Positions 53,352 to 60,734 of a stretch of 64,000 nucleotides of DNA are shown here, in pieces. The translations under genes were made by a program, and so were the position numbers. Source of the stretch: Aerophototrophica crusticola. GTDB taxonomy: Bacteria; Pseudomonadota; Alphaproteobacteria; Azospirillales; Azospirillaceae. Every line of letters starts with the position of its first letter. The first letter of the stretch is position 1. Below the pieces are notes generated by a model that ran no database searches, was not told the DNA's origin, and saw only the letters and a program-made list of their open reading frames with translations. The stretch lies in assembly GCA_001939945.1 (NCBI GenBank), contig MOEB01000022.1, positions 1 to 64,000 on the forward strand. Direction: 5' to 3'.

Positions 53352-53786
53352 TCAGCCCCTGGCCGCCAGCGCCGTTTCCGCCCGGTCCAGCAGGCCCCGC
53401 AGGGTCTGGCTGGCGGCGGCGATCTCATTCAGCAATGTGGCCTCGGCCGCGGGCTCCGTGGGGAAGCCTTCACACAGGCGGGACCGCAGGGCGGACAAAT
53501 GGGCCAGCACGTCGGGGGAGGGGACCAGGCCCGCGGCCGCGGCGGCGGCCGGCAGGTCATCCCGGGTACCGCCCAGGGCGGCCGGCAGGATGTGGTGGGA
53601 CAACAGGCTGTGCAGGGTCAGGAAGCGGTGGAACAGGGCGTCCGCCTCCGTCCTGAACTTTTCCGGCATGTAGGCCAGCTCCGTGCCGGTGACCGGCAGC
53701 AGCTTGCGCAGCTCGTCGCTGGAATGGCCCAGGCGGCGGGCCAGGGTCCGGGCGGTGTCCAGCGCCCGGTCGGGGATGGCGTCCAT
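53352..53786 (-). CDS. HEPN/HepT-like protein with lost ribonuclease motif
   Basis: A 144-residue helical protein that matches the HepT-like partners of MntA antitoxins: RRLGHSSDELRKLLPVTG, EADALFHRFLTLHSLL and ALRSRLCEGFPTEPAAEATLLNE. In active members the last block carries R-x4-H-x-Y (RNRLAHDYP). Here the His and Tyr positions are Glu and Phe (RSRLCEGF), so RNase activity is unlikely. With its truncated partner it looks like a decayed type VII TA pair. Start ATG at 53786. Confidence 0.7.
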   Translation of the reverse strand: MDAIPDRALDTARTLARRLGHSSDELRKLLPVTGTELAYMPEKFRTEADALFHRFLTLHSLLSHHILPAALGGTRDDLPAAAAAAGLVPSPDVLAHLSALRSRLCEGFPTEPAAEATLLNEIAAASQTLRGLLDRAETALAARG

Positions 53787-53858
53787 GGTCGGTCCCTCCC
53801 GTTGTGCCTGGGCACAGCCTAGCGCAGACCGCCGCCTGCGCCTACCCGCCTTCGACCA

Positions 53859-54221
53859 TCATGCCGCCGCGGGCAGGCGACGGCGGGCATGGGCGCGCAA
53901 CGCCTGGAAGGCCGCAACCGACAGGACGATGCCCACCGCGTCGGCGACCCAGTCCTCCAGGCTGCCGACGCGGCCCTTGACCTGGCCCTGCGCCACCTCC
54001 AGCAGGGCGCCGACCACGGCGATGCCGGCCATGGACAGGAAGGGGGCCAGCTTGTGCCGCAGGGCGATGGTGCCCAGCACGGCCAGGAAACCGAAGGCCC
54101 CGGCGTGAAGGATCTTGTCGATGCCATAGGCGCTGGGCGGCGCCAGGCGGGGCTGCAACCCCGCCCAGAGCAGGGCGATGGCAAGGATGGCCAGCAGCAC
54201 GCCGGCAAGGCGTCGGTCCAT
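53859..54221 (-). CDS. VanZ-like membrane protein
   Basis: A 120-residue inner-membrane protein with three or four helices. VanZ-like signatures are IDKILHAGAFGFLAVLGTIAL, GALLEVAQGQVKGRVGSLEDWVADAVGI and a C-terminal basic tail. Function is unproved for the family; VanZ itself gives low-level teicoplanin resistance. The ATG at 54221 was preferred to a TTG at 54251. A four-repeat 11-bp-phased GTGAC array lies about 96 nt upstream. Confidence 0.85.
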   Translation of the reverse strand: MDRRLAGVLLAILAIALLWAGLQPRLAPPSAYGIDKILHAGAFGFLAVLGTIALRHKLAPFLSMAGIAVVGALLEVAQGQVKGRVGSLEDWVADAVGIVLSVAAFQALRAHARRRLPAAA

Positions 54222-54316
54222 GTCAGTCGGGTTCACGAGTCGGGACAGCAAAGGGAGGCTCCGGGATCGGGGAGGATGGCCGCCCGGGGCAGGGCGACGA
54301 AGGTTCTCCGAACATG

Positions 54317-54354
54317 GTGACGGCGCCGTGACCTGTCAGTGACGCGGCAGTGAC
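54317..54354 (-). promoter_or_regulatory. Four direct repeats with exact 11-bp period (OmpR/PhoB-type site?)
   Basis: GTGAC occurs at 54317, 54328, 54339 and 54350. Read on the minus strand these are AGGTCAC, GCGTCAC, AGGTCAC and CCGTCAC, each separated by 4 bp. That is the 7+4 geometry and GTCA core of Pho boxes (compare CCGTCAT at pstS). The site lies 96 nt upstream of the VanZ-like gene and 186 nt upstream of the gene at 54540. Nothing else was recognised in the 318-nt gap. Confidence 0.5.
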
Positions 54355-54539
54355 CTTGGCGGGACCGTTGGGGCTTGCCCGTCCGGGATATGCCATCCCC
54401 CTGTGGCGCGAAGGGGACACTCATTGCTGACCTGCGGAGATTACATGGTTGTCGCCGCTGAAATGACACCAGGAAGCGCATTATTAGACGGACGTCGGTG
54501 GCTTGTTGCCCCCGGCGAACCGCAACCCAGGGACCTTGC

Positions 54540-54890
54540 ATGTTCCCCGTAGTGGCGACCGGAGCCCTCAATCCGGAATCCGGCCTGACGGCAGCCGTTT
54601 CAGCCGTCCCCGGCATCGCCTTCACCGGCCTGCCGTCTGATGTGAAGACCTTCACCGACCTCCCGCCCCTGCCCACCCCGCTGCCCCATGGCGCGGAGGT
54701 GCTGGCCCGGCAGATCCTGGACGCGGTATCCCGCGGCCGGACCCTGGGCCACCGCGGGCAGAGCATCACCCTGACCCGTCCAACCGCCGTGGCCGAGGCC
54801 GTCTATGGCCTGCTGCGCCGCGCCGGGCTGGAGCCCGCCCTGCGGCCCGCCAGCATCGGCGGCTGCTCGGTCCTCAGCCTGCGGCCCTGA
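54540..54890 (+). CDS. Hypothetical protein (116 aa)
   Basis: No family recognised. The protein starts MFPVVATGALNPESG, has a Pro/Leu-rich middle (SDVKTFTDLPPLPTPLPHG), and an amphipathic C-terminal half (VLARQILDAVSRG...AVAEAVYGLLRRAGLEPAL), possibly a small ligand- or protein-binding alpha/beta fold. There is no signal peptide or membrane helix. AGGGA lies before the ATG at 54540. A strong intrinsic terminator follows the stop, which supports a real, separately expressed gene. Confidence 0.68.
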   Translation: MFPVVATGALNPESGLTAAVSAVPGIAFTGLPSDVKTFTDLPPLPTPLPHGAEVLARQILDAVSRGRTLGHRGQSITLTRPTAVAEAVYGLLRRAGLEPALRPASIGGCSVLSLRP

Positions 54891-54896
54891 CGTTTC

Positions 54897-54931
54897 CCGC
54901 CCCCGCCTGACCGGCGGGGGCGGTTCGTTTT
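54897..54931 (+). terminator. Intrinsic terminator
   Basis: CCGCCCCCGCC (54897-54907), loop TGACC, GGCGGGGGCGG (54913-54923) then TTCGTTTT. A perfect 11-bp GC stem plus a T-rich tract just after the stop of the 116-aa gene. Confidence 0.88.
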
Positions 54932-55001
54932 CCGGTAGGGAATGGCCCCGTGACAGGCGTGGGCCGGGCTCTCCGCGCGCCTTGAACCCGGCGGCGGATA
55001 T

Positions 55002-55016
55002 GTTCATGATATGTAC
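55002..55016 (+). promoter_or_regulatory. Candidate LexA (SOS) box at the mmcB start
   Basis: GTTC-ATGATAT-GTAC matches the alphaproteobacterial LexA site GTTC-N7-GTTC except at one base. It overlaps a possible -10 CATGAT (55005-55010), 17 nt after TTGAAC (54982-54987), and ends one base before ATG 55018. LexA binding here would block transcription. The predicted start at the ATG and the absence of a ribosome site suggest a leaderless mRNA. Confidence 0.6.
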
Positions 55017-55017
55017 C

Positions 55018-55482
55018 ATGAGCATCGCCGAGTCGCCCCTGCTGCCCCGCCCGCCGTCAGACACCGCCGCCACCATCACCCGCGGCGTGCGCCGCGCCCT
55101 GGCCGACCGGGGCGTCCGCACGCTGGTGGAGTTTTCCCTGGCCAACAACCGCCGGGCCGACATCTTCGGCATCGACGAGGGCGGGGACATCGTCATTGTG
55201 GAGGTGAAGAGCAGCGTCGCCGACTTCCGGTCCGACCACAAATGGCAGGACTACCTGGACTATTGCGACAGCTTCTACTTCGCCGTGGGCCCCGACTTCC
55301 CACAGGAACTGATCCCGGAGGAGTGCGGGCTGATGGTGGCCGACGCATTCGGGGCGGAGGTGCTGCGGGAAAGCCCCGTCGCGAAGCTGGTGGCGGCCCG
55401 CCGCAAGGCGGTGACCCTCCGCGCCGTCCTCTGCGCCGCCGGGCGCCTGCACCGGGTGGAGGACCCGGGGTTCGGGATGTGA
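55018..55482 (+). CDS. mmcB: MmcB-family DNA repair protein (putative endonuclease)
   Basis: A 154-residue nuclease-fold protein of the family implicated in mitomycin C resistance in Caulobacter and under SOS control there. The PD-(D/E)xK-like core is visible: ADIFGIDEGGDIVIVEVKSSVADF (Asp, then E-x-K), followed by KWQDYLDYCDSFYFAVGPDFP and GLMVADAFGAEVL. The ATG at 55018 lies directly after a LexA-like box; ATG 55000 would put the operator inside the gene. No ribosome site is seen. It ends before word-repeat element D3. Confidence 0.88.
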   Translation: MSIAESPLLPRPPSDTAATITRGVRRALADRGVRTLVEFSLANNRRADIFGIDEGGDIVIVEVKSSVADFRSDHKWQDYLDYCDSFYFAVGPDFPQELIPEECGLMVADAFGAEVLRESPVAKLVAARRKAVTLRAVLCAAGRLHRVEDPGFGM

Positions 55483-55509
55483 GGCCTGCTGTTCGAGGAG
55501 TGGGGCATT

Positions 55510-55624
55510 AAACATTCACGAACACGCACAATACACTCACAACACGCACGAAAGAAACAGCCTGCGGCAGCAGTAGTTTTGTGAATGTTCGTGTGTGTGG
55601 TGGTGCATGTCCGTGCGTGTTCTT
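55510..55624. repeat. Word-repeat hairpin element D3 (AACACGCAC arms)
   Basis: Left arm (55510-55553) repeats ACACGCAC/CACTCAC-like words starting AACATTCACGAACACGCAC. The right arm (about 55581-55624) holds GTGAATGTTCGTGTGTG and GTGCGTGTTC, the reverse complement in shuffled register. The centre is CCTGCGGCAGCAG. It fills the gap between the converging mmcB and solenoid-protein genes. Confidence 0.7.
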
Positions 55625-55649
55625 GGCACCCCAGGAGCGAAAACCGCAC

Positions 55650-56975
55650 CTACTCCAACATCGGCAGCCCGGTCTCGATTTCCACCAGGGCGGCCAGGAA
55701 GGGGACGGCCACGTCGCGGCGGGTGGTGGTGGCGCTGGTCTTCTCGGCTTCGGACAGGGCGGCGACGAAGGGGGCGCGCCAGCGCTGGTCCTTGTACAGC
55801 AGCTTGTCGGCCCGGGCCCGTTGCACCAGCACCACGGGGTTGCGCGCCTTGGCCAGCAGGGCGTTCAGGCGGGCGGACAGGGTCTCGGCCTGCTGGCGGT
55901 CGCCGGCCTTCAGCGCGCCGGCCAGCAGTTCCACATAGGTCTCGGCCTTCAGCTCCTGGTCCTGGAGCTGGTCGGCATAGGTAAGGGTCAGGGTCTTCTC
56001 CCCCCGGGCGCCCAGGCGGCCCAGCACCTGGGGCACGGTCCAGGGGCTTTCCTCCTGCACGGTACGCAGCAGGCCGAGGGCCAGGTTGGGGTCGCCAAGG
56101 TCGCCGGCGGCCACCGCCAGCTCCGGCGGGCAGCAATTGCCGCGCTTGTCCTTGAACCGGCTGAACTGCTCCTCCACCGTGTTCAGGAACAGGGTGCGGG
56201 CGCGGGCCTCGTTGCCCACATGCAGAAGGGCCTGGGCCACCAGCCCCAGTTCCCAGGCGCAGGACTGGGCCCGGGCATACTCCGCCGCCTCCTCCGCCAG
56301 CTCGGCGGCGCGGCCGGTGCTGCCCTGCCAGACCAGGGCCTCCGCGATGTCGGCCAGGTTGTAGACGCGGGTGGAGCAGTCGTTGATGCCGCGGGTGACC
56401 TGGAGCGCCAGCTCCGCCTCGCCGGTCAGCGCCAGGGCCCGCCCCACGAACAGGTCCTGGCTCGCCTCCTGCTTACCGGCCCCCCGGCGAAGGGCCTGCA
56501 GGAAAGGGGCGATGATCGGACGGACCCGCCCCTTGTCGCCCAGATGGTATTGCGCCACCGCCAGGGACAGCCAGTCCCAGCGGGGGGCGGCGATGGGATA
56601 CTCGATGGGGGCGATCAGCCCCTCCACCCGGTGCAGCAGGCAGGCGTTGGCGGTGGCATCGTTGCAGGCGAGGCCCCGGATGCGGGCCTTGAAGTCACCA
56701 TAGTCGAAGTCGCCCACGAACTGGTTGGTGATGAGCTGGACCGCCAGGTTGCTCTCGGGCAGGCGGGTGATGATGTCGGTCAGCAGCCTGTCCGCCTCCA
56801 GCAGCAGCTTGGCCTGCTCCTGGGCGTCATAGGTGCTGTCGGCCCGCTGCAGCACCTGCATGGCCTGGACGAACTGGCGGTTCGCCTGGGCCGACTGGTC
56901 CTGGGCCGCGGCGGGTGCCGACCAGCCCCAGACCAGCAGCACCAGCAACAGGATGCCGGCCCTACATCCGGACAT
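55650..56975 (-). CDS. Secreted helical-repeat (TPR-like) protein
   Basis: A 441-residue exported protein with a signal peptide (MSGCRAGILLLVLLVWGWSAPAAAQ; the Cys is not in a lipobox). The rest is a string of Ala/Leu helix pairs resembling degenerate tetratricopeptide repeats (for example VYNLADIAEALVWQGSTGRAAELAEEAAEYARA and AQALLHVGNEARARTLFLNTV). It starts 14 nt inside the end of the BON lipoprotein gene, so they form an operon. A periplasmic scaffolding role is plausible; no homologue named. Confidence 0.75.
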   Translation of the reverse strand: MSGCRAGILLLVLLVWGWSAPAAAQDQSAQANRQFVQAMQVLQRADSTYDAQEQAKLLLEADRLLTDIITRLPESNLAVQLITNQFVGDFDYGDFKARIRGLACNDATANACLLHRVEGLIAPIEYPIAAPRWDWLSLAVAQYHLGDKGRVRPIIAPFLQALRRGAGKQEASQDLFVGRALALTGEAELALQVTRGINDCSTRVYNLADIAEALVWQGSTGRAAELAEEAAEYARAQSCAWELGLVAQALLHVGNEARARTLFLNTVEEQFSRFKDKRGNCCPPELAVAAGDLGDPNLALGLLRTVQEESPWTVPQVLGRLGARGEKTLTLTYADQLQDQELKAETYVELLAGALKAGDRQQAETLSARLNALLAKARNPVVLVQRARADKLLYKDQRWRAPFVAALSEAEKTSATTTRRDVAVPFLAALVEIETGLPMLE

Positions 56976-57561
56976 GGTTCACCACCCGCCGGACCCGGCC
57001 GATCTCCCGCGCGTAGCCCTGGACACGCTCAAGCTCCTGGGGCGACCGCGCCCGGCCCAACAGGTAGACGGTCTGGTTCACCACCTCGATGGTGTAGTTC
57101 TTGGAGGAAATCTCCGAGTCGAACAGCAGCTTGGACCGGAGCTGGGTGGCGATCCACAGGTCCGTGGCCGTGTCCGACAGGCCGGAGCTGTCGCCCACCT
57201 GGACCTCGTTGATCACCTCCTGCACGCCCTCCACCTGCCAGGCGAGGCGGACAGCCTCCACCCGCTGGTCCGGGTCCCTGGCGTTGCCGGTCAGCAGCGC
57301 CCGACCGCCGGTGACGGTGACGTCCAGCCGGTCGTCGATGCCGCCGGCCTCCTTCCAGCGGCGCTCGATCTCCGCCCGGACGCCGGAATCGGAGACCTTG
57401 TAGGCCTGCTGCGCCGCGGCGCGGTCAGCCGCGCCCCGGTCGGCGGACTGACAGCCCGACAGCCCCGCCAGGGCGAGCAGCGCCAGCGCGGCGCCCGCCT
57501 TCCATTTGCCCTGCGCCCCGCGGCGCCGGCCCTGATGCGCCCGTGGGCGCCCGCTCCCCAT
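56962..57561 (-). CDS. BON-domain lipoprotein (DolP/OsmY-like)
   Basis: A 199-residue lipoprotein: basic N-terminus, hydrophobic helix and lipobox LAGLSGC (Cys about residue 37). Two BON domains follow: VRAEIERRWKEAGG...GRALLTGNARDPDQRVEAVRLAWQVEGVQEVINEV and IATQLRSKLLFDSEI...TVYLLGRARSPQELERVQGYAREIGRVRRVVNHV. BON proteins bind phospholipid and guard outer-membrane integrity. The ATG at 57561 was used (a GTG precedes it). It overlaps the downstream solenoid-protein gene. Confidence 0.9.
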   Translation of the reverse strand: MGSGRPRAHQGRRRGAQGKWKAGAALALLALAGLSGCQSADRGAADRAAAQQAYKVSDSGVRAEIERRWKEAGGIDDRLDVTVTGGRALLTGNARDPDQRVEAVRLAWQVEGVQEVINEVQVGDSSGLSDTATDLWIATQLRSKLLFDSEISSKNYTIEVVNQTVYLLGRARSPQELERVQGYAREIGRVRRVVNHVRM

Positions 57562-57642
57562 CACCCTGCCTCCCGCCCGCTGCCCCGCCTGCGCGGTGGC
57601 CGCCGGTCCCTGTGGACCCTTGCCCCCGACCCACCCCCGCCC

Positions 57643-58488
57643 TCAGGCGAAGGGGGCCGCGTTCACCACCGCCGCCAGTTCCCGGGCCAGCACCGCGGCG
57701 ATGCGCCGCCGTGCCGCCGGGTCACGCAGCAACTTCTCGTCTTCCCGGTTGGACAGGAAGCCCGTCTCCACCAACACCGACGGCGTCTCCGGCGACTTCA
57801 GCACGGCGAAGTTCGCGGAACGCTTCGGGTTTTCCAGCAACCGCAGGTCCTTCTCCACCCCCGCCACCAGGCTGTGCTTGGCCAGCAGGGAGGCGCGGTG
57901 GACATGCTGGGCCGCCAGGTCGCCTAGGATGGCGGCGACGGCATTGTTCACGTGGCTCATGTCCGCGCCGTCGGCCAGGTTCTCGGTCTTGGCGAGCGCG
58001 GCGGCGAACTCGTCGGAGGCGTTCTCCGACAGGGTATAGGCGGACAGGCCGCGCGCGTTGGCGTTGGGCGCGCTGTCGGCGTGGATGGAGATGAACAGGT
58101 CGGCCCGCGCGTCGCGCGCCGCCTGGACCCGCTGCGGCAGGGACAGGAACACGTCCGTCTCCCGCGTCAGGGCCGCCTTGGTGCCGCGGCCGCGGTCCAG
58201 CAGCCGCGCCAGTTCCTTGGCGATGTCCAGGGTGACGTCCTTCTCATGGGTGCCGCGGGCGCCGATGGCGCCGGGGTCCTTGCCGCCATGGCCCGGGTCC
58301 AGCATCACCAGCCGCGGCGGGCGGGGCTTGGACTTGGGCGCGCGGGCCTCCGCCAGCTCCTGCGCCAGGGCCGCGTCGGGCAGGCCGCCCAGCAAGGTGA
58401 ACGAGACGCCCGCCACCGGCACGCCCAGCGCGACACGCAGCAACGCCCGACGATCCATCGGCTTACGATCCAACGGCCTGCGATCCAT
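57643..58488 (-). CDS. amiC: N-acetylmuramoyl-L-alanine amidase (AmiC-like, Tat-type signal)
   Basis: Periplasmic zinc amidase that cleaves septal peptidoglycan. The 281-residue product has an Amidase_3 domain: MLDPGHGGKDPGAIG (Zn His), the metal Glu early in the domain, ISIHADSAPN (second His), VLVETGFLSN with the catalytic Glu. The N-terminus is MDRRPLDRKPMDRRALLRVALG, a Tat-like twin-Arg region made by a triplicated 15-nt unit. ATGs at 58488 and 58458 both start MDRR. It lacks the AMIN domain of E. coli AmiC. Confidence 0.92.
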   Translation of the reverse strand: MDRRPLDRKPMDRRALLRVALGVPVAGVSFTLLGGLPDAALAQELAEARAPKSKPRPPRLVMLDPGHGGKDPGAIGARGTHEKDVTLDIAKELARLLDRGRGTKAALTRETDVFLSLPQRVQAARDARADLFISIHADSAPNANARGLSAYTLSENASDEFAAALAKTENLADGADMSHVNNAVAAILGDLAAQHVHRASLLAKHSLVAGVEKDLRLLENPKRSANFAVLKSPETPSVLVETGFLSNREDEKLLRDPAARRRIAAVLARELAAVVNAAPFA

Positions 58489-58657
58489 GGAGCCAACCAC
58501 CACCCGGGCCCTGCCACCAAGGGGCCCTCTCCCGGGGGGTATGTTTGGACCGGCCATTTTGGTTCCGCAACAGGAACCTGTGGGGCATTTAGCGGTTGCG
58601 TCACACTGTTGCCACAGGCCTACAGTGCAAGGGCCGCATGGCCCCCGGTGGCGCCCC

Positions 58658-59485
58658 TCAGTGGCCGGGGTGGCCGCCCTGTCCCGCCAGGGCGGCGAGG
58701 GCGGGGGAATTGGGTTCCCGCGTCGGGGCGAAGACCGCCTGGGTGATGGCCCGCTCGATCTGCTCCCGGGTGAAAGGCTTGCGGATGACGGGGCCCAGAT
58801 GCTCCAGCCCGCGGCGGGTCAGCTCGTCCCCAAAGGCGGTGACGAAGATGATGGGCAGCTCGCTGCTCTGCCGCAGCATCTGCGCCGTGGTGATGCCGCT
58901 GTCGCCGTGGGCGAGGCGCAGGTCCATGAGCGCCAGGGTGGGGCGGTTGCGCTTGGCCGTGGTCAGGGCGGCGTCCATGGTGGCCGCCGTGCCGCAGACA
59001 TGGTGGCCCATGTTGCGTACCGTCTCCGCCAAGTCGAAGGCGATGACGGCGTCGTCCTCCACGATCATGATGTTGGCGATCAGCGCCTCGCGCAGCGCCT
59101 CCTGGGCCTTGACCATGCGGCCATGGGCCTCCTCCAGGGGCAGGCCCATGATGCCCGCGGCTTCGGCGAAGCCCAGCTCCTCCAGGCTGACCAGAAGGAA
59201 CAGGCGGCGCTCCACCTCCGGCAGGGCGGCCAGCGCCTTCTCCATGGGATGGCCGTCCTGGGGCACGGGCTTGGGCGAGCCGGAGGCGTCATGCAAGCGG
59301 TTCAGCAGGGCATAGAGCGGCGAGCGGTCGCGGCCACCCAGGCCATGGCCCTCGGGGTCGTCCAGCGCCTCCTGGACGGCCTGGCCGACCAGCTCGTCAC
59401 CCTTTTCCCCCGTGCCCGTCAGGGCACGGGCGTAGCGGCGCAGAAACGGCAGGTGCTTCAGTAGCTGTTGGGCGTAGGCGTCCAT
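58658..59485 (-). CDS. phyR: General stress response regulator PhyR
   Basis: Anti-anti-sigma response regulator. Unphosphorylated it is idle; phosphorylated it captures NepR and frees the sigma factor EcfG. The 275-residue protein has an ECF-sigma-like domain (about 1-130: AQQLLKHLPFLRRYARALTG...LPEVERRLFLLVSLEELGFAEAAGIMG) and a receiver domain (about 140-260) with IMIVEDDAVIAFDL, the phospho-Asp in ALMDLRLAHG and the Lys of IRKPFT. The ATG at 59485 follows GGAAGG. No nepR or ecfG was found nearby, although these genes usually cluster. Confidence 0.95.
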   Translation of the reverse strand: MDAYAQQLLKHLPFLRRYARALTGTGEKGDELVGQAVQEALDDPEGHGLGGRDRSPLYALLNRLHDASGSPKPVPQDGHPMEKALAALPEVERRLFLLVSLEELGFAEAAGIMGLPLEEAHGRMVKAQEALREALIANIMIVEDDAVIAFDLAETVRNMGHHVCGTAATMDAALTTAKRNRPTLALMDLRLAHGDSGITTAQMLRQSSELPIIFVTAFGDELTRRGLEHLGPVIRKPFTREQIERAITQAVFAPTREPNSPALAALAGQGGHPGH

Positions 59486-59708
59486 CGATCTTCCTTCCAC
59501 GGCTGCACCCATGGCGAAGGGTGCGGCTGGCCGCGTGTCCGTCACTGGCCCTAATTGTCGGGAGTTTCGCGGGGAACGCCATCCCACTTGCGCGGTCGCC
59601 CGGTCGGCATGCCCATGCCCCCTCCGGTTCGTCAGGGAGTAGCGCCTAAGCCGCGCGGGCGGGTGTTGGGTAAGCCCACCTCATCCCTGGGGAGAGGGGA
59701 TTTCGGCG

Positions 59709-59734
59709 GGAACGCCACTGCCTCCGGGCCTGTT
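59709..59734 (+). promoter_or_regulatory. Candidate EcfG-type promoter
   Basis: GGAAC (59709-59713), 17 nt, then TGTT (59731-59734). The general-stress sigma factor of alphaproteobacteria recognises GGAAC-N16/17-CGTT, so one base differs. It faces a stretch with no gene but with an intrinsic terminator 50 nt further on. Confidence 0.4.
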
Positions 59735-59740
59735 TTCGCG

Positions 59741-59831
59741 GGCACTGGTGCGTTGCCTCCCTGAACCGCCAGAAACTTGGACGCGAGCCGCCGCGGACGG
59801 GCCCAGGGCCCCTCGGGCGGCTCGTTTTTTG
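59741..59831 (+). ncRNA. Candidate small RNA beside phyR
   Basis: Between a possible EcfG promoter (59709-59734) and an intrinsic terminator (59784-59830) lie about 90 nt on the plus strand with no open frame, divergent from phyR and antisense to nothing. The 5' half has an unstructured C-rich stretch (GCCTCCCTG) of the kind that pairs with ribosome sites. GsrN of Caulobacter is a stress-sigma-dependent RNA of similar size; relatedness is not claimed. The rest of the 354-nt gap (59486-59740) shows only short palindromes. Confidence 0.42.
59784..59830 (+). terminator. Intrinsic terminator with no upstream gene on its strand
   Basis: CGAGCCGCC (59784-59792) pairs perfectly with GGCGGCTCG (59816-59824) and is followed by TTTTTT (59825-59830). 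The loop can fold further (GGGCC/GGCCC). Both flanking genes are on the minus strand, so it must end some plus-strand transcript. Confidence 0.8.
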
Positions 59832-59839
59832 TCCGGGGG

Positions 59840-60607
59840 TCAACGCAGGGGGTTAGCCGATGCCCCTTCCAGGGCGGCATGCCGCGTGCCGTCCCCGGCG
59901 GCGGGGGCATGGGCGATCTCCTTCACCAGCTTGGTCATGATCGCCTCCCCGAAGGTGGAGAAGTCCTCCGCCACCAGCAGGAAGGCGCCGGGGCCGCCGA
60001 TGACGTGCTGCTGGTAATAATTGTCCAGGTCCAGGGGCGGCAGCCCGCCCCAGGGGTTCGGCCGGCTGTTCAGGATGGGCAGGCCATTGATGGTGATGCC
60101 CCGGGCGATGGCGTCGTCGCGTGCCTCCTCTGGCGGGCGGCCGCGGTTGCTGTAGCCGTCGCCGGAAATGTCGATGACCTTGCGCAGGCCCTGGTAGCCG
60201 TTGTTGTCGAACTTTGCGGCGCCATAGTCGATGGCCGTGCCGATGCTGGTCCAGAAGGCGGTGCTGACGGGGGCCTCCGCCAGCTTGGTGGCGAAGGCGC
60301 GGGCGCTGGCCTCCCCATCCAGGACCGACCAGTCAACCACCGTCACCTGGTAGGTGTCGTCGGCCCATTCCACATAGGTCACGGCGATCCGGCCATGGGG
60401 ACCGGACTGGATGGCGTCCACCACCGACCGGCTGGACAGGGCATTGGCATAGCCGCGGCGCTGCAGTTCCGCCTCCTGCGCGTCCACGCTGCCCGACACG
60501 TCCACCAGCAGCACCAGCTCCAGGTCCACCAGTTCCTGCGCGCCGGAAGGTCCGGCCCAAAGGGCCAGGGCGGTGAGGCAGGCCGGGAGGAGGCGGGTCT
60601 TACGCAT
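59840..60607 (-). CDS. DUF1194 secreted von Willebrand-A-like protein
   Basis: A 255-residue exported protein with signal peptide MRKTRLLPACLTALALWAG. It shows a MIDAS-type metal site LLVDVSGSVD (D-x-S-x-S), YVEWADDTYQV, and IDISGDGYSNRGRPPEEARDDAIARGITINGLPI, the DUF1194 hallmark. VWA domains bind proteins through the metal. Function unknown. The ATG at 60607 begins the signal peptide. Confidence 0.88.
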   Translation of the reverse strand: MRKTRLLPACLTALALWAGPSGAQELVDLELVLLVDVSGSVDAQEAELQRRGYANALSSRSVVDAIQSGPHGRIAVTYVEWADDTYQVTVVDWSVLDGEASARAFATKLAEAPVSTAFWTSIGTAIDYGAAKFDNNGYQGLRKVIDISGDGYSNRGRPPEEARDDAIARGITINGLPILNSRPNPWGGLPPLDLDNYYQQHVIGGPGAFLLVAEDFSTFGEAIMTKLVKEIAHAPAAGDGTRHAALEGASANPLR

Positions 60608-60734
60608 ACGGATGACACCCCATCTGGCGGGACGCGTCACCCCAGGCTGCCGGACCCCGGCCCTGACCGCAAGGACGCGATGGTTATTGGCGCCTTGGAC
60701 AACTGGCGGAACGGACTATGACCCGGGGGCCGGG

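Noticed and set aside
59573-59577. GGAAC that could be a second EcfG promoter near phyR
   Set aside because: No CGTT-like -10 lies 16-18 nt downstream.
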